From Cellulomonas sp. Leaf334 (GTDB lineage Bacteria > Actinomycetota > Actinomycetes > Actinomycetales > Cellulomonadaceae): a DNA stretch of 57,621 bases. The stretch spans positions 229-57,849 of the forward strand of contig NZ_LMOO01000011.1 in NCBI RefSeq assembly GCF_001424195.1, given 5' to 3'. The notes beneath the pieces were generated by a model that searched no databases, was not told where the DNA came from, and saw only the letters and a list, made by a program, of their open reading frames with translations. This document shows, in pieces, positions 41,017 to 48,579 of the stretch; positions within the stretch are counted from its first letter, which is position 1, and every line of letters starts with the position of its first letter. A program made the translations under genes and the position numbers.

Positions 41017-41952
41017 GTGCCCACGTCGACCGCGATGAGCGCTCCCGCAGCCGAGCAGGTCGCGCGGACGCTCAAGGCCCTCGCAGATCCCCTCCGCGTG
41101 CGCGCGCTCTCCCTCATCGCCGCCAGCCCGCGGGGCGAGGTGTGCGTCGAGGACGTCAGCGCGCTCACCTCGGTGTCGCAGCCGACGGTCTCCCACCACC
41201 TGAAGGTCCTGAGGGACGCAGGGCTCGTCACGGCCGAGCGCCGCGGCACCTGGGTCTGGTACCGGCTCGCACCCGAGCACCGCCCTGCGGTCCGCGCGGT
41301 CCTGGAGGCCGCCGACGACGTCGACCCGCAGCCGACGGGGACGCTGCCGGACCTGGACCACCACCTCGACCGCGTCGCCGCCGGCCTCGCACCGCGCTAC
41401 CCGACGATCGACGCCGCCCGGGTCCAGGACGTCGTCCGCGACTCCTCGACGGCGCTCGCCCGGACCTCCGGCCTGAGCACCCGGCTGGTCTCCCTGACGG
41501 AACGGTTCGCGCGCCAGCGCCTGGACGACCTCGTGCGGATCGAGGGCGGCACGACGATCCCCCGCGTCCTGTTCGTCTGCGTCGCCAACGCCGGTCGTTC
41601 ACAGCTCGCCGCCGCCCTGCTCCAGCGCTACGCCGGCGGCACGGTCCTGGTCCGGTCGGCCGGGTCGGCACCGGCCGCCGCGATCCACACTCACGTCCGG
41701 CCCGAGCTGAAGGCCCTCGGCGCCGACGGGTACCCCAAGCCGCTCACCGACGACGCCGTCCGCGCCGCCGACGTCGTCGTGACGATGGGCTGCGGCGACG
41801 TCTGCCCGGTCTACCCCGGCACCCGCTACGAGGACTGGGCCGTCGGCGACCCGGCGCTCGCCTCCCCCGAGGGCGTCGCGGCGATCCGCGCCGACATCGA
41901 CGCCCGCGTCCGATACCTGCTCACCACACTCGACATCATCGGAGCACCATGA
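41017..41952 (+). CDS. ArsR regulator fused to arsenate reductase ArsC
   Basis: The 311-residue protein joins three parts. Residues 12-95 are an ArsR winged helix (ARTLKALADPLRVRALSLIA, then TSVSQPTVSHHLKVLRDAGL). The metal-sensing ELCVCD motif is reduced to EVCVED, with only one Cys (C43). Residues 110-178 form a three-helix region seen N-terminal to actinobacterial ArsC proteins. Residues 182-311 form a low-MW phosphatase-type ArsC (C188 to R194 in CVANAGR, and TMGCGDVCPVYPG). It may both repress and detoxify arsenate. The promoter carries an ArsR-type inverted repeat. GTG 41017 or ATG 41035 could start it. Confidence 0.87.
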   Translation: MPTSTAMSAPAAEQVARTLKALADPLRVRALSLIAASPRGEVCVEDVSALTSVSQPTVSHHLKVLRDAGLVTAERRGTWVWYRLAPEHRPAVRAVLEAADDVDPQPTGTLPDLDHHLDRVAAGLAPRYPTIDAARVQDVVRDSSTALARTSGLSTRLVSLTERFARQRLDDLVRIEGGTTIPRVLFVCVANAGRSQLAAALLQRYAGGTVLVRSAGSAPAAAIHTHVRPELKALGADGYPKPLTDDAVRAADVVVTMGCGDVCPVYPGTRYEDWAVGDPALASPEGVAAIRADIDARVRYLLTTLDIIGAP

Positions 41953-42362
41953 CCACGCCCAGCGTCCTGTTCGTCTGCGTCCACAACGCCGGCCGCTCCC
42001 AGATGGCGGCCGGGTTCCTCACCGCGCTGTCCGGCGGGGCCGTCGAGGTGCGCTCCGCAGGGTCGATGCCCGCCGACCAGGTGAACCCCGTCGCCGTCGA
42101 CGCCATGGCCGAGGTCGGCATCGACATCCGCGCCGAGGAGCCGAAGGTGCTGACCACCGAGGCCGTGCAGGCCTCGGACGTGGTGGTGACCATGGGCTGC
42201 GGCGACGCGTGCCCGTACTTCCCGGGCAAGCGGTACGAGGACTGGGTGCTCGAGGACCCGGCCGGGCAGGGCCTCGACTCCGTCCGGCCGATCCGCGACG
42301 AGATCCGCGGCCGGATCCTCACGCTCCTGGACGAGCTGGGCGTGGAGCCCGTCGGCGCGTGA
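41949..42362 (+). CDS. arsC: Arsenate reductase (low-MW phosphatase fold)
   Basis: The 137-residue protein has CVHNAGRSQMA (C10, R16), RSAGSMPADQVNPVAVDAM and VVVTMGCGDACPYFPGKRYE with DWVLEDPAGQ. This matches actinobacterial ArsC that reduces arsenate with mycothiol/mycoredoxin or thioredoxin. It overlaps the fused gene before it by four bases and the APC permease after it by four. So the operon makes two ArsC domains from one transcript. Confidence 0.92.
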   Translation: MTTPSVLFVCVHNAGRSQMAAGFLTALSGGAVEVRSAGSMPADQVNPVAVDAMAEVGIDIRAEEPKVLTTEAVQASDVVVTMGCGDACPYFPGKRYEDWVLEDPAGQGLDSVRPIRDEIRGRILTLLDELGVEPVGA

Positions 42363-43588
42363 CCGCCCTCGTCCGCCGGCTGCGCGTCACCGACGCGGTC
42401 GTCGTCGGGCTCGGCGCCATGCTCGGCGCGGGGGTGTTCGCGGTGTTCGCGCCCGCCGCGCAGGCAGCCGGGGCGGGACTGCTGATCGGGCTCGGGATCG
42501 CCGCGGTCGTCGCCTTCTGCAACGCGACCTCGTCCGCCCGCCTGGCGGCGCAGCACCCGGAGTCGGGCGGGACCTACGTGTACGCCCGGGAGCGCCTCGG
42601 ACCGTTCTGGGGGTTCCAGGCGGGCTGGTCGTTCGTCGTCGGCAAGACCGCGAGCTGCGCGGCGATGGCGCTCACCTTCGCCAGCTACGCCGCACCCGGG
42701 CACACCCGCCTCGTCGGGGTCCTCGCCGTCGTCGCCGTCACCGCCCTGAGCTACCGCGGCGTCCAGCGGTCCGCCCGGGTGAGCCTCGTGATCGTCGCCC
42801 TCACACTGGTCGCGCTGGTCGTGGTCGTGGTCGCGGCGCTGACGGGCGGCACCGCCTCGACCACCAACCTCACCGGCGTCGACCCCGGCGGGATCCTGCA
42901 GTCCGCGGGCCTGCTGTTCTTCGCGTTCGCGGGGTACGCCCGGATCGCGACGCTCGGCGACGAGGTCGTCGACCCGCGCCGCACGATCCCGCGCGCGATC
43001 CCCCTCGCCCTCGGGATCGTCCTCGTCGTGTACCTCGTCGTCGGTGTGAGCGCCCTCCTCGCCGTCGGCCCCGACGGGCTCGCCGCGACCGCCGCCCCGC
43101 TGCGCGCCGTTGTCGAGGCCGGGTCGTGGGCCGCCCTGAGCCCCGTCGTGCAGGTCGGCGCGGCCGTCGCGTCGCTCGGCGCACTGCTTGCTCTGGTGCT
43201 CGGGGTGTCCCGCACAACCCTGGCGATGGCGCGACAGCGCGAGCTGCCCCCGGTCCTCGCCGCCGTCGACCCGCGGCACGGAGTGCCGTATCGGGCCGAG
43301 CTCGCCGTCGCGGCCGTCGTGATCGTGCTCGTCGCCACCCTGGACGTGCGGGGGGCGATCGGGTTCTCGTCGTTCGGCGTGCTCACCTACTACGCCCTGA
43401 CGAACGCGTCCGCGCTGCGGCTCGCACCGCACGAAGGGCGGCCGCCGCGGTGGGTGTCGGTGCTGGGGCTGGTCGGCTGCACGGTCCTCGCCGTGACCCT
43501 GCCGCTGCCGTCGATCCTGGGCGGCCTGGCCGTCGCCGTCGCCGGCGCGATCACGTGGGCGATCCGACACCGCCGCACACGGACCTGA
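42359..43588 (+). CDS. APC-superfamily permease in the ars operon
   Basis: The 409-residue protein has about 11-12 membrane helices. DAVVVGLGAMLGAGVFAVFA is the helix-1 motif of amino acid/polyamine/organocation transporters, and ARLAAQHPESGGTYVYARER then LGPFWGFQAGWSFVVGKT are family signatures. The GTG start overlaps the arsC stop. No Acr3 or ArsB is in the operon, so this protein stands in the position of an arsenite exporter. Its true substrate (amino acid, organoarsenical or arsenite) is unknown. Confidence 0.88.
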   Translation: MTALVRRLRVTDAVVVGLGAMLGAGVFAVFAPAAQAAGAGLLIGLGIAAVVAFCNATSSARLAAQHPESGGTYVYARERLGPFWGFQAGWSFVVGKTASCAAMALTFASYAAPGHTRLVGVLAVVAVTALSYRGVQRSARVSLVIVALTLVALVVVVVAALTGGTASTTNLTGVDPGGILQSAGLLFFAFAGYARIATLGDEVVDPRRTIPRAIPLALGIVLVVYLVVGVSALLAVGPDGLAATAAPLRAVVEAGSWAALSPVVQVGAAVASLGALLALVLGVSRTTLAMARQRELPPVLAAVDPRHGVPYRAELAVAAVVIVLVATLDVRGAIGFSSFGVLTYYALTNASALRLAPHEGRPPRWVSVLGLVGCTVLAVTLPLPSILGGLAVAVAGAITWAIRHRRTRT

Positions 43589-43600
43589 GCGCCGCCACGC

Positions 43601-43691
43601 CGAACTCGTCGGTCCCAGTCGAACTCGTCGGTCGCAACGCGCGAGTTCGGCATGGAGCGACGAGTTCGGCGTGGAGTGACGAGTTCGGCGC
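43601..43691. repeat. Intergenic GACGAGTTCGG repeat cluster A
   Basis: Two units CGAACTCGTCGGTC (43601, 43620) face three inverted units CGAGTTCGGC (43642, 43661, 43680), about 18-20 bp apart. The cluster lies between the APC gene and a small ORF and can fold into a long hairpin. Sister clusters with GAGCTCG lie at 51593-51671 and 53227-53304. Confidence 0.8.
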
Positions 43692-43749
43692 GCGGCGAGA
43701 AACAACCCGCCGCCCGCCGTCGTTGAGCACGGTGAGAGGGGGATCACCG

Positions 43750-43929
43750 ATGACGACCGACACCACCTGGACCGACCCACGCGAGCAGATCGAGGCCGTC
43801 GTGATGATGGCCAACGGTCGTCTGGCGCCGCGGTCGTTCGCGGACCGCGCGGCCGCCGAGGCGTGGGCGCGACCAGACCTGGGAGACGAGGTCCTCGAGC
43901 GCAACCTCGTCTGCTCCTGCGACAGCTAG
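43750..43929 (+). CDS. Small hypothetical protein (59 aa)
   Basis: The 59-residue protein reads TTDTTWTDPREQIEAVVMMA, then NGRLAPRSFADRAAAEAWAR and ends with two cysteines (CSCDS). GAGGGGGATCACC before the ATG is a strong ribosome site, which is the main support for a real gene. No family is recognised. It overlaps the end of the convergent hydrolase gene by four bases. Confidence 0.5.
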   Translation: MTTDTTWTDPREQIEAVVMMANGRLAPRSFADRAAAEAWARPDLGDEVLERNLVCSCDS

Positions 43930-44792
43930 CTCACGTGGGCGACGATCCGCTTGATCGTCTCCTCGTCGCGCAGGATCCGCCGGTGCCCGAGCCCGTCGCT
44001 CATCACGAGCTCCGCACCGGGCCAGGCGCGGGCGATGCGGGCGCCGTCGGCGTGGTCGGCCTCCTTGTCGTCCCGGTCGCTGAGTACCAGCGTCGTCGGG
44101 AGCGGTAGTCGCGTGTTGGCGGCCCGCAGCGGCACGTCGAGGTCGGCCAGCCGGCGCGACGCGAGGACCTGCATGCGGACCTCGAAGCGGTGCCGGGTGC
44201 GTTCGCTGAAGCCGAGGGTGTGCGCGAAGCCCTCGATGTAGGTGGTCGGGTCCGCCAAGGGGGTGACCAGGACGAGGCGCTCCGTCGAGGTGCCGTCCAG
44301 GACGGCGAGCGCGCTCGCGGCGGCGCCCATCGAGTGGCCGACGACGGCACGGGCGGGACCGTGCGCGGCGATCACGGTGTCGAGGGCGGTCGACATCTCC
44401 GGCAGCGTCGTCCGTCGGCCCCCGAGCTCGCCCGGGCCGGACTCGCCGTGGGCGGGCGCGTCGTAGGCGACGACGCGGAGGCCGGCGTCGACCAGGGGCC
44501 CGACGAGCGAGCGCAGCTGCCCGCGGTGGCCGCCCCAGCCGTGCACGAGGTAGACGGTCGGGCCGTCGCCCCAGATCTGCCCGGCGATCGGCCCGGTGCG
44601 GAACGCGATGCCGCCGGGGATCGTCGTGCGGTCCTTCGTGCGGGCGGGCGTGCACCAGAGGCGCAGCGCTCCGCGGGCGACGAGCTCGGGGGCGACGCGG
44701 TCCAGCGCGCCGACGACCGAGCGGACCGCGGGCGGGATCGGCGGCAGTTGTGTACGAACGGTCGTGCTTTTTTCGCTCGACGGTGCGGCCAT
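43926..44792 (-). CDS. Alpha/beta hydrolase
   Basis: The 288-residue protein has VYLVHGWGGHRGQLRSLVGP, AYDAPAHGESG, the nucleophile elbow VVGHSMGAAASAL, acid in LVLSDRDDKEADHAD and His in DGLGHRRIL. It is a typical serine hydrolase with a lid; substrate is unknown. GGAGGA lies seven bases before ATG 44792. It is downstream of a TetR gene, and a probable operator lies at its fifth to eleventh codons. Confidence 0.87.
   Translation of the reverse strand: MAAPSSEKSTTVRTQLPPIPPAVRSVVGALDRVAPELVARGALRLWCTPARTKDRTTIPGGIAFRTGPIAGQIWGDGPTVYLVHGWGGHRGQLRSLVGPLVDAGLRVVAYDAPAHGESGPGELGGRRTTLPEMSTALDTVIAAHGPARAVVGHSMGAAASALAVLDGTSTERLVLVTPLADPTTYIEGFAHTLGFSERTRHRFEVRMQVLASRRLADLDVPLRAANTRLPLPTTLVLSDRDDKEADHADGARIARAWPGAELVMSDGLGHRRILRDEETIKRIVAHVS
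44752..44767. promoter_or_regulatory. Possible TetR site inside hydrolase 5' end
   Basis: GTACGA-ACGG-TCGTGC is a near-perfect inverted repeat. It shares ACGGTCGTGC with the site at 45412-45423 upstream of the tetR gene. It lies 25-40 bases inside the hydrolase coding sequence. Confidence 0.4.
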
Positions 44793-44814
44793 GGCAGGTT
44801 CCTCCAGGGTGGGA

Positions 44815-45399
44815 TCAGCGCAGGAGCGACTGGAGCAGCCGCTCGAAGGTGTACCGGGTGTGGGCCTCGGCGGCCGGATCGTGCAGCAGCCTGCACGCGT
44901 GGAAGTGCGCAAGCATCAGGCCGTGCAGGTCGTGCGCGAACTGCTCGGGCGCGAGGTCGTCGCGGAACGCCCCGTCCTTGGCGCCGGAGCGGTACATCTG
45001 GGCGAGCGAGTCGAGCAGGTCCCAGTGGTCCTTGACCACCAGGTCCCGGACCGGCCCGGGCTGGTCGTCGAACTCCGCGGCCGCCGAGACGAACAAGCAG
45101 CCGGACGCTCCCGACGACGACGTGACCAGCCACCGCTCGAACAGGGTGCGGACCCGCGGCTCCCCGCGCGGGGCCGCGAGCGCCGGCCGGATCACCTGGT
45201 CGACGAAGTGCTCGCGCGCGCTGCCCAGGACCGCGAGCTGGAGCGCCTCCTTGGAGCGGAAGTGCGCGTACAGCCCGCTCTTCGACAGGCCGCTCGCGCT
45301 GGCCAGCGTGCCGATGGTCAGACCGGCGACGCCGAGGCGCCCGGCGATCTCGACCGCCTGGTCGATCACCGCCTGCCGCGTGGCGTCGCCTTTACTCAT
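44815..45399 (-). CDS. TetR-family repressor
   Basis: The 194-residue protein has an N-terminal HTH: DATRQAVIDQAVEIAGRLGV, AGLTIGTLASASGLSKSGLY and AHFRSKEALQLAVL. The C-terminal ligand domain has FERWLVTSSSGASGCLFVSA and LLRHDPAAEAHTRYTFERLL-like helices, a TetR_C_6-type pattern with C-terminal LLxSLL. ATG 45399 is chosen. It lies 22 bp before the hydrolase gene, probably in one operon, and has an inverted repeat at its own promoter. Confidence 0.9.
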   Translation of the reverse strand: MSKGDATRQAVIDQAVEIAGRLGVAGLTIGTLASASGLSKSGLYAHFRSKEALQLAVLGSAREHFVDQVIRPALAAPRGEPRVRTLFERWLVTSSSGASGCLFVSAAAEFDDQPGPVRDLVVKDHWDLLDSLAQMYRSGAKDGAFRDDLAPEQFAHDLHGLMLAHFHACRLLHDPAAEAHTRYTFERLLQSLLR

Positions 45400-45411
45400 G
45401 GGACATGAATA

Positions 45412-45423
45412 GCACGGTCGTGC
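45412..45423. promoter_or_regulatory. Operator GCACG-GT-CGTGC before tetR
   Basis: A perfect 5-bp inverted repeat 13 bp upstream of the tetR start. It lies between tetR and the fluC tail, so it probably mediates autoregulation. Confidence 0.6.
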
Positions 45424-45424
45424 G

Positions 45425-45799
45425 TCATAGCGCCATGATGCCGACTCCGACGGACGCGGCGCCGAGGCACAGCAGCAAGGACCCCAGGGCATTGACGGTC
45501 GCCCGTCGCAGCTCGCCCGCCTGGATCAGCCTCACGGTCTCGACCATCGCGGTCGAGAACGTGGTGTACCCCCCGCAGAAGCCCGTGGCGCCCAGGACCA
45601 GCCAGCGCGGCCCGAGGCCGTGGTACATGCTCGCGCCGGTGAGCAGGCCGATCAGGAACGAGCCGCTGACGTTGACCACCAGGGTGGCCAACGGGAAGAC
45701 GCGCGTCCAACGGGAACGCACCGAACCGTCGACGACGAACCGCGTCGCCGCACCGATCCCGCCGAGCAGGGACACCAGCGAGACCAGCAGCAGACTCAC
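45425..45799 (-). CDS. crcB: Fluoride exporter FluC (CrcB) subunit
   Basis: The 124-residue protein has four helices. FPLATLVVNVSGSFLIGLLT supplies the pore Asn, and GATGFCGGYTTFSTAMVETV carries the central GxxTTFS sodium-site break. GTG 45799 overlaps the stop of the second fluC gene. The family forms dual-topology dimers; with two genes in tandem, it may form a heterodimer with fixed orientations. Confidence 0.9.
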   Translation of the reverse strand: MSLLLVSLVSLLGGIGAATRFVVDGSVRSRWTRVFPLATLVVNVSGSFLIGLLTGASMYHGLGPRWLVLGATGFCGGYTTFSTAMVETVRLIQAGELRRATVNALGSLLLCLGAASVGVGIMAL

Positions 45800-46245
45800 G
45801 GCGCCTCGTCGGGCAGAGGCAGACGCTCGTGACGCCACCGGTGGTGCCGGGCAGCGACGGCGACACCGGCCACGCACGCGAGCAGCCCGAGCACCACGCT
45901 CAACCCCCCGTACACCAGCGCCAGGGTCACCTGACCGTCCGCGAGCAGCCGCTCCATCTCGATGGCCAGGCTGCTGAACGTCGTGAACCCCCCGAGCACC
46001 CCGGTCCCTGCGCCCAGCCGGATCACCTGGCCTCGCCGAGACTCCTGACCCCGCCGCAGCAGGACCTCCAGCAGCGCCCCGAGAAGGAGCGACCCCAGCA
46101 GGTTCTCGACGAACGTCGCCGTCGGCCAGCCGCTCGACGAGGTCCCGACCGTCTGCGTCAGGGCCCAGCGCGCGGCAGTCCCCACGGCACCGCCGACCGC
46201 GACGACCGCGATCAGGCGCGGGTCGAGGTGGGGCGACCCCGTCAC
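45796..46245 (-). CDS. crcB: Fluoride exporter FluC (CrcB) subunit
   Basis: The 149-residue protein has PTATFVENLLGSLLLGALLE (pore Asn) and GTGVLGGFTTFSSLAIEMER (TTFS break). Its C-terminus carries a basic tail (ARHHRWRHERLPLPDEAP). GTG 46245 follows AGGAG. It overlaps the USP stop on one side and the next crcB start on the other, making a three-gene unit. No fluoride riboswitch is seen upstream. Confidence 0.9.
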   Translation of the reverse strand: MTGSPHLDPRLIAVVAVGGAVGTAARWALTQTVGTSSSGWPTATFVENLLGSLLLGALLEVLLRRGQESRRGQVIRLGAGTGVLGGFTTFSSLAIEMERLLADGQVTLALVYGGLSVVLGLLACVAGVAVAARHHRWRHERLPLPDEAP

Positions 46246-46766
46246 GGGTGCTCCTCCACGGCGAGAGGCACGATCGTGACCGGCACAGGCTGGGTGTGCG
46301 CCAGGCGGCCTGCCGTGGACCCCCCGATCAGGTGGTTCATCCAGCCACCGATCCCGGGGCGCCGACTGCCGACGACGATCAGCACGGCGCCTGTCTCCCG
46401 CGCGACCCGGGCCAAGGCCCGTGACGCCTCGCCGACGGAGTAGACGAACCTCCACGGGACGCCCACGTCGTCGAGGTCCGCCGCGAGCTTCTCGCTCAGC
46501 GCCGTCTCCGCGACGCCGCTCCCCTCCTCGCTGTCCGCGTGGTCAGGGTCCAGCGGGGTCGTGACGAGGGTGCCGTCGGGCTCCTCGGCGACGAAGCTCC
46601 GCGCCGGGTCCGCCCAGACGCAGACCAACGACGCGCGCATCGTGTGCGCCAGGGTCACGGCCCTGCGGACGACCGTCGGCGACTGGTTCGGCAGCACCCC
46701 GACGACCAGGGTCGGGGCATCGGGCTCCGCCGTGCCGTGCCACGGGTGCGGGGCAGAACGGGTCAC
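46242..46766 (-). CDS. Universal stress protein (UspA family)
   Basis: The 174-residue protein has an ATP-binding Usp fold with VVGVLPNQSPTVVRRAVTLA at the first strand, and VVGSRRPGIGGWMNHLIGGS then TAGRLAHTQPVPVTIV at the G-2x-G-9x-G(S/T) nucleotide loop. A charged insert (DPDHADSEEGSG) lies near the middle. It is the first gene of the operon with two fluC genes, suggesting that fluoride export is tied to a stress response. GTGA overlap with fluC supports co-translation. Confidence 0.9.
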   Translation of the reverse strand: MTRSAPHPWHGTAEPDAPTLVVGVLPNQSPTVVRRAVTLAHTMRASLVCVWADPARSFVAEEPDGTLVTTPLDPDHADSEEGSGVAETALSEKLAADLDDVGVPWRFVYSVGEASRALARVARETGAVLIVVGSRRPGIGGWMNHLIGGSTAGRLAHTQPVPVTIVPLAVEEHP

Positions 46767-46818
46767 CTGTCGAGGCTACGCGGGAACACCAGCCGGGACG
46801 CGGAGGTTGCCCACCACC

Positions 46819-47466
46819 ATGACCACTATCGGATTCATCGGCGCCGGCCACATCGGTGGCGCCCTCGCGCAGCTCGCGATCGCCCGGGGCTACGACGTCG
46901 TCGTCAGCAACTCCCGCGGCCCGGAGACCCTGACCGACCTGGTGGACCAGCTGGGCGACCGGGCGCGCGCCGCCACGTCCGCGGAGGCGGCCGAGGCCGG
47001 TGACGTGGTCGTCGTGACCATCCCGACGAAGAACGTGCCGGACGTCCCGGTCGAGCCCCTGGCCGGCAAGGTCGTCATCGACACCAACAACTACTACCCG
47101 CAGCGTGACGGGCAGATCCCCGCCCTCGACGACGAGTCGACGACCGTCTCGGAGCTCCTGCAGACGCACCTGCCGCAGTCGCACGTCGTCAAGGCGTTCA
47201 ACCACATCGCGTCCGGCGACCTGTCCACGCAGGGCGTCCCCGCCGGGACGCCGGACCGCCGCGCGCTCGCGGTGGCCGGCGACTCGGACGAGGCCCGTGC
47301 CGCGGTGGCCGAGCTGATCGACGAGCTCGGCTTCGACACGGTCGACGTGGGCCCGCTCGCGGAGGGCTGGCGCTACCAGCGCGACACCGCGGCGTACGTG
47401 CAGCGGTTCGACGCGGACGGGCTGCGCGCCGCGCTGGCCCAGGCGGTGCGCTACCGCGACATGTGA
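46819..47466 (+). CDS. NAD(P)-binding F420H2:NADP oxidoreductase-like protein
   Basis: The 215-residue protein has the Rossmann motif TIGFIGAGHIGGALAQLAIA, GDVVVVTIPTKNVPDVPVEP, and VVKAFNHIASGDL near the active site. Overall landmarks match the protein at 3580-4224. Here the NADP-binding loop carries SNSRGPE, typical of NADPH-preferring members. GGAGG precedes the ATG by 13 bases. A strong terminator follows, so it is a single-gene transcript. The substrate, F420 or another ketone-like compound, is unknown. Confidence 0.83.
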   Translation: MTTIGFIGAGHIGGALAQLAIARGYDVVVSNSRGPETLTDLVDQLGDRARAATSAEAAEAGDVVVVTIPTKNVPDVPVEPLAGKVVIDTNNYYPQRDGQIPALDDESTTVSELLQTHLPQSHVVKAFNHIASGDLSTQGVPAGTPDRRALAVAGDSDEARAAVAELIDELGFDTVDVGPLAEGWRYQRDTAAYVQRFDADGLRAALAQAVRYRDM

Positions 47467-47470
47467 GAAG

Positions 47471-47504
47471 GACGGCCTGCGCTCCCCTCCGGGCGCAGGC
47501 CGTC
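47471..47504 (+). terminator. Hairpin terminator
   Basis: GACGGCCTGCGC pairs perfectly with GCGCAGGCCGTC (12 bp) across a 10-base loop, four bases after the stop of the F420_oxidored-type gene. Confidence 0.75.
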
Positions 47505-47590
47505 CCGTCACGTCGCAGGAGGCCCTGTGACGGTCCCTGATACGTCATTTCCCTCGCCGGGGGCATCGGGCCGGACGTAGCGTCCGGCTC

Positions 47591-47740
47591 ATGGACCTCC
47601 CCCGAGACCACACGATCCGCGAGCGCAGCCACCGGATCCTCGACCCGTTCACCTCTGCGCTGCACCTGACGCCCGGCACCACGCTGCTCGGCGTCGGGAC
47701 CGCCGGGACCGGCGTCGACCTCAGCACGGTGCGGACCTGA
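47591..47740 (+). pseudogene. Collapsed methyltransferase remnant (49 codons)
   Basis: The open frame reads DLPRDHTIRERSHRILDPFT, then SALHLTPGTTLLGVGTAGTG and VDLSTVRT before TGA. I recall MDLPRDHxIRExxHRILxPFT as the start of full-length actinobacterial SAM methyltransferases. There, an LDLxSGxGE motif and about 30 residues lie between PGT and TGVDLSTVF. In this copy these are deleted and the protein stops right after. The next gene, an intact methyltransferase of another type, starts at the TGATG overlap, so the remnant may still act as its leader ORF. Confidence 0.5.
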
Positions 47741-48579
47741 TGGACCCGTCGGCCGTGCAGGCCTACTACGCGGCGAAGAGCCACCACGAGCGCGACCGGC
47801 TGCTCTCTGCGGAGGGGCTCCTCGAACGCGTGCTGACCACGCGGCTCCTCGAACCCCACCTGGGTGAGCCCGGTCGCGCGCTCGACCTCGGCGGCGGCAC
47901 CGGCCCGTACTCGGTGTGGCTCGCGGAGCTCGGCTGGGACGTGACCCTGGCGGACCTCTCCCCCGAGCTGCTCGCCATCGCCGAGTCGTCGCTGCCCGCC
48001 GGGACCGTCCGCGAGGTGGTCCAGATCGACGCCCGGGACCTGTCCCGCTGGGGCGACGCCACCTTCGACGCGGTGCTGAGCCTCGGCCCGATGTACCACC
48101 TGACGACGGCCCCCGACCGCGCGCTCGCCGCGGCCGAGCTCGCGCGCGTCACCCGACCGGGCGCGCTGGTCGCCGTGGCGCTCATGCCGCGGTACGTGTC
48201 GGTCCGACGGTTGCTGTCGCTGCCCGACGAGCGTTGGCAGCTGGCCGACCGGGCGTTCCAGGACCGGCTGCTCGACGACGGCGTGTTCGAGAACGCGGTG
48301 CCCGACCGGTTCACGCACGTGTACGGCGTCGAGCCGGCGGACGTGGCGCCGTTCTTCGAGTCGCACGGCTTCTCGACGGTGTCGCTGGCGTCCACGCACG
48401 GCTTCCTCACGGGCGTCGAGGACGGGTTCGAGGCGCTGCGCGTCGAGCACCCCGCCGCGTACGGACAGCTGCTCGACCGGCTCGTCGCGACGGCGTCCGA
48501 CCCCGGGGTGCTCGCCACCGCCGGGCACCTGCTGTACGTCGGGCGGCGGCGTCAGCTCCGGACGAGCCCCGACTCGTAG
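47740..48579 (+). CDS. Class I SAM-dependent methyltransferase
   Basis: The 279-residue protein has SAM motif I ALDLGGGTGPYSVWLAELGW, VTLADLSPELLAIAES, FDAVLSLGPMYHLTTAPDRA and RVTRPGALVAVAL. The insertion after the fifth strand (WQLADRAFQDRLLDDGVFEN, then HVYGVEPADVAPFFESHGFS) is typical of the SAM methyltransferases with an AdoMet_MTase-tail domain. The ATG overlaps the stop of the preceding remnant. The 3' end overlaps the convergent response-regulator gene by 28 bp. Confidence 0.9.
   Translation: MDPSAVQAYYAAKSHHERDRLLSAEGLLERVLTTRLLEPHLGEPGRALDLGGGTGPYSVWLAELGWDVTLADLSPELLAIAESSLPAGTVREVVQIDARDLSRWGDATFDAVLSLGPMYHLTTAPDRALAAAELARVTRPGALVAVALMPRYVSVRRLLSLPDERWQLADRAFQDRLLDDGVFENAVPDRFTHVYGVEPADVAPFFESHGFSTVSLASTHGFLTGVEDGFEALRVEHPAAYGQLLDRLVATASDPGVLATAGHLLYVGRRRQLRTSPDS

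Noticed and set aside
45829..46443. Plus-strand open frame over the fluC genes
   Set aside because: Antisense to two overlapping genes with conserved FluC motifs; translation is low complexity.
46767..46818. Possible fluoride riboswitch before the Usp-FluC operon
   Set aside because: The expected GGNGAUGG core and pseudoknot partner are not present on the minus strand.
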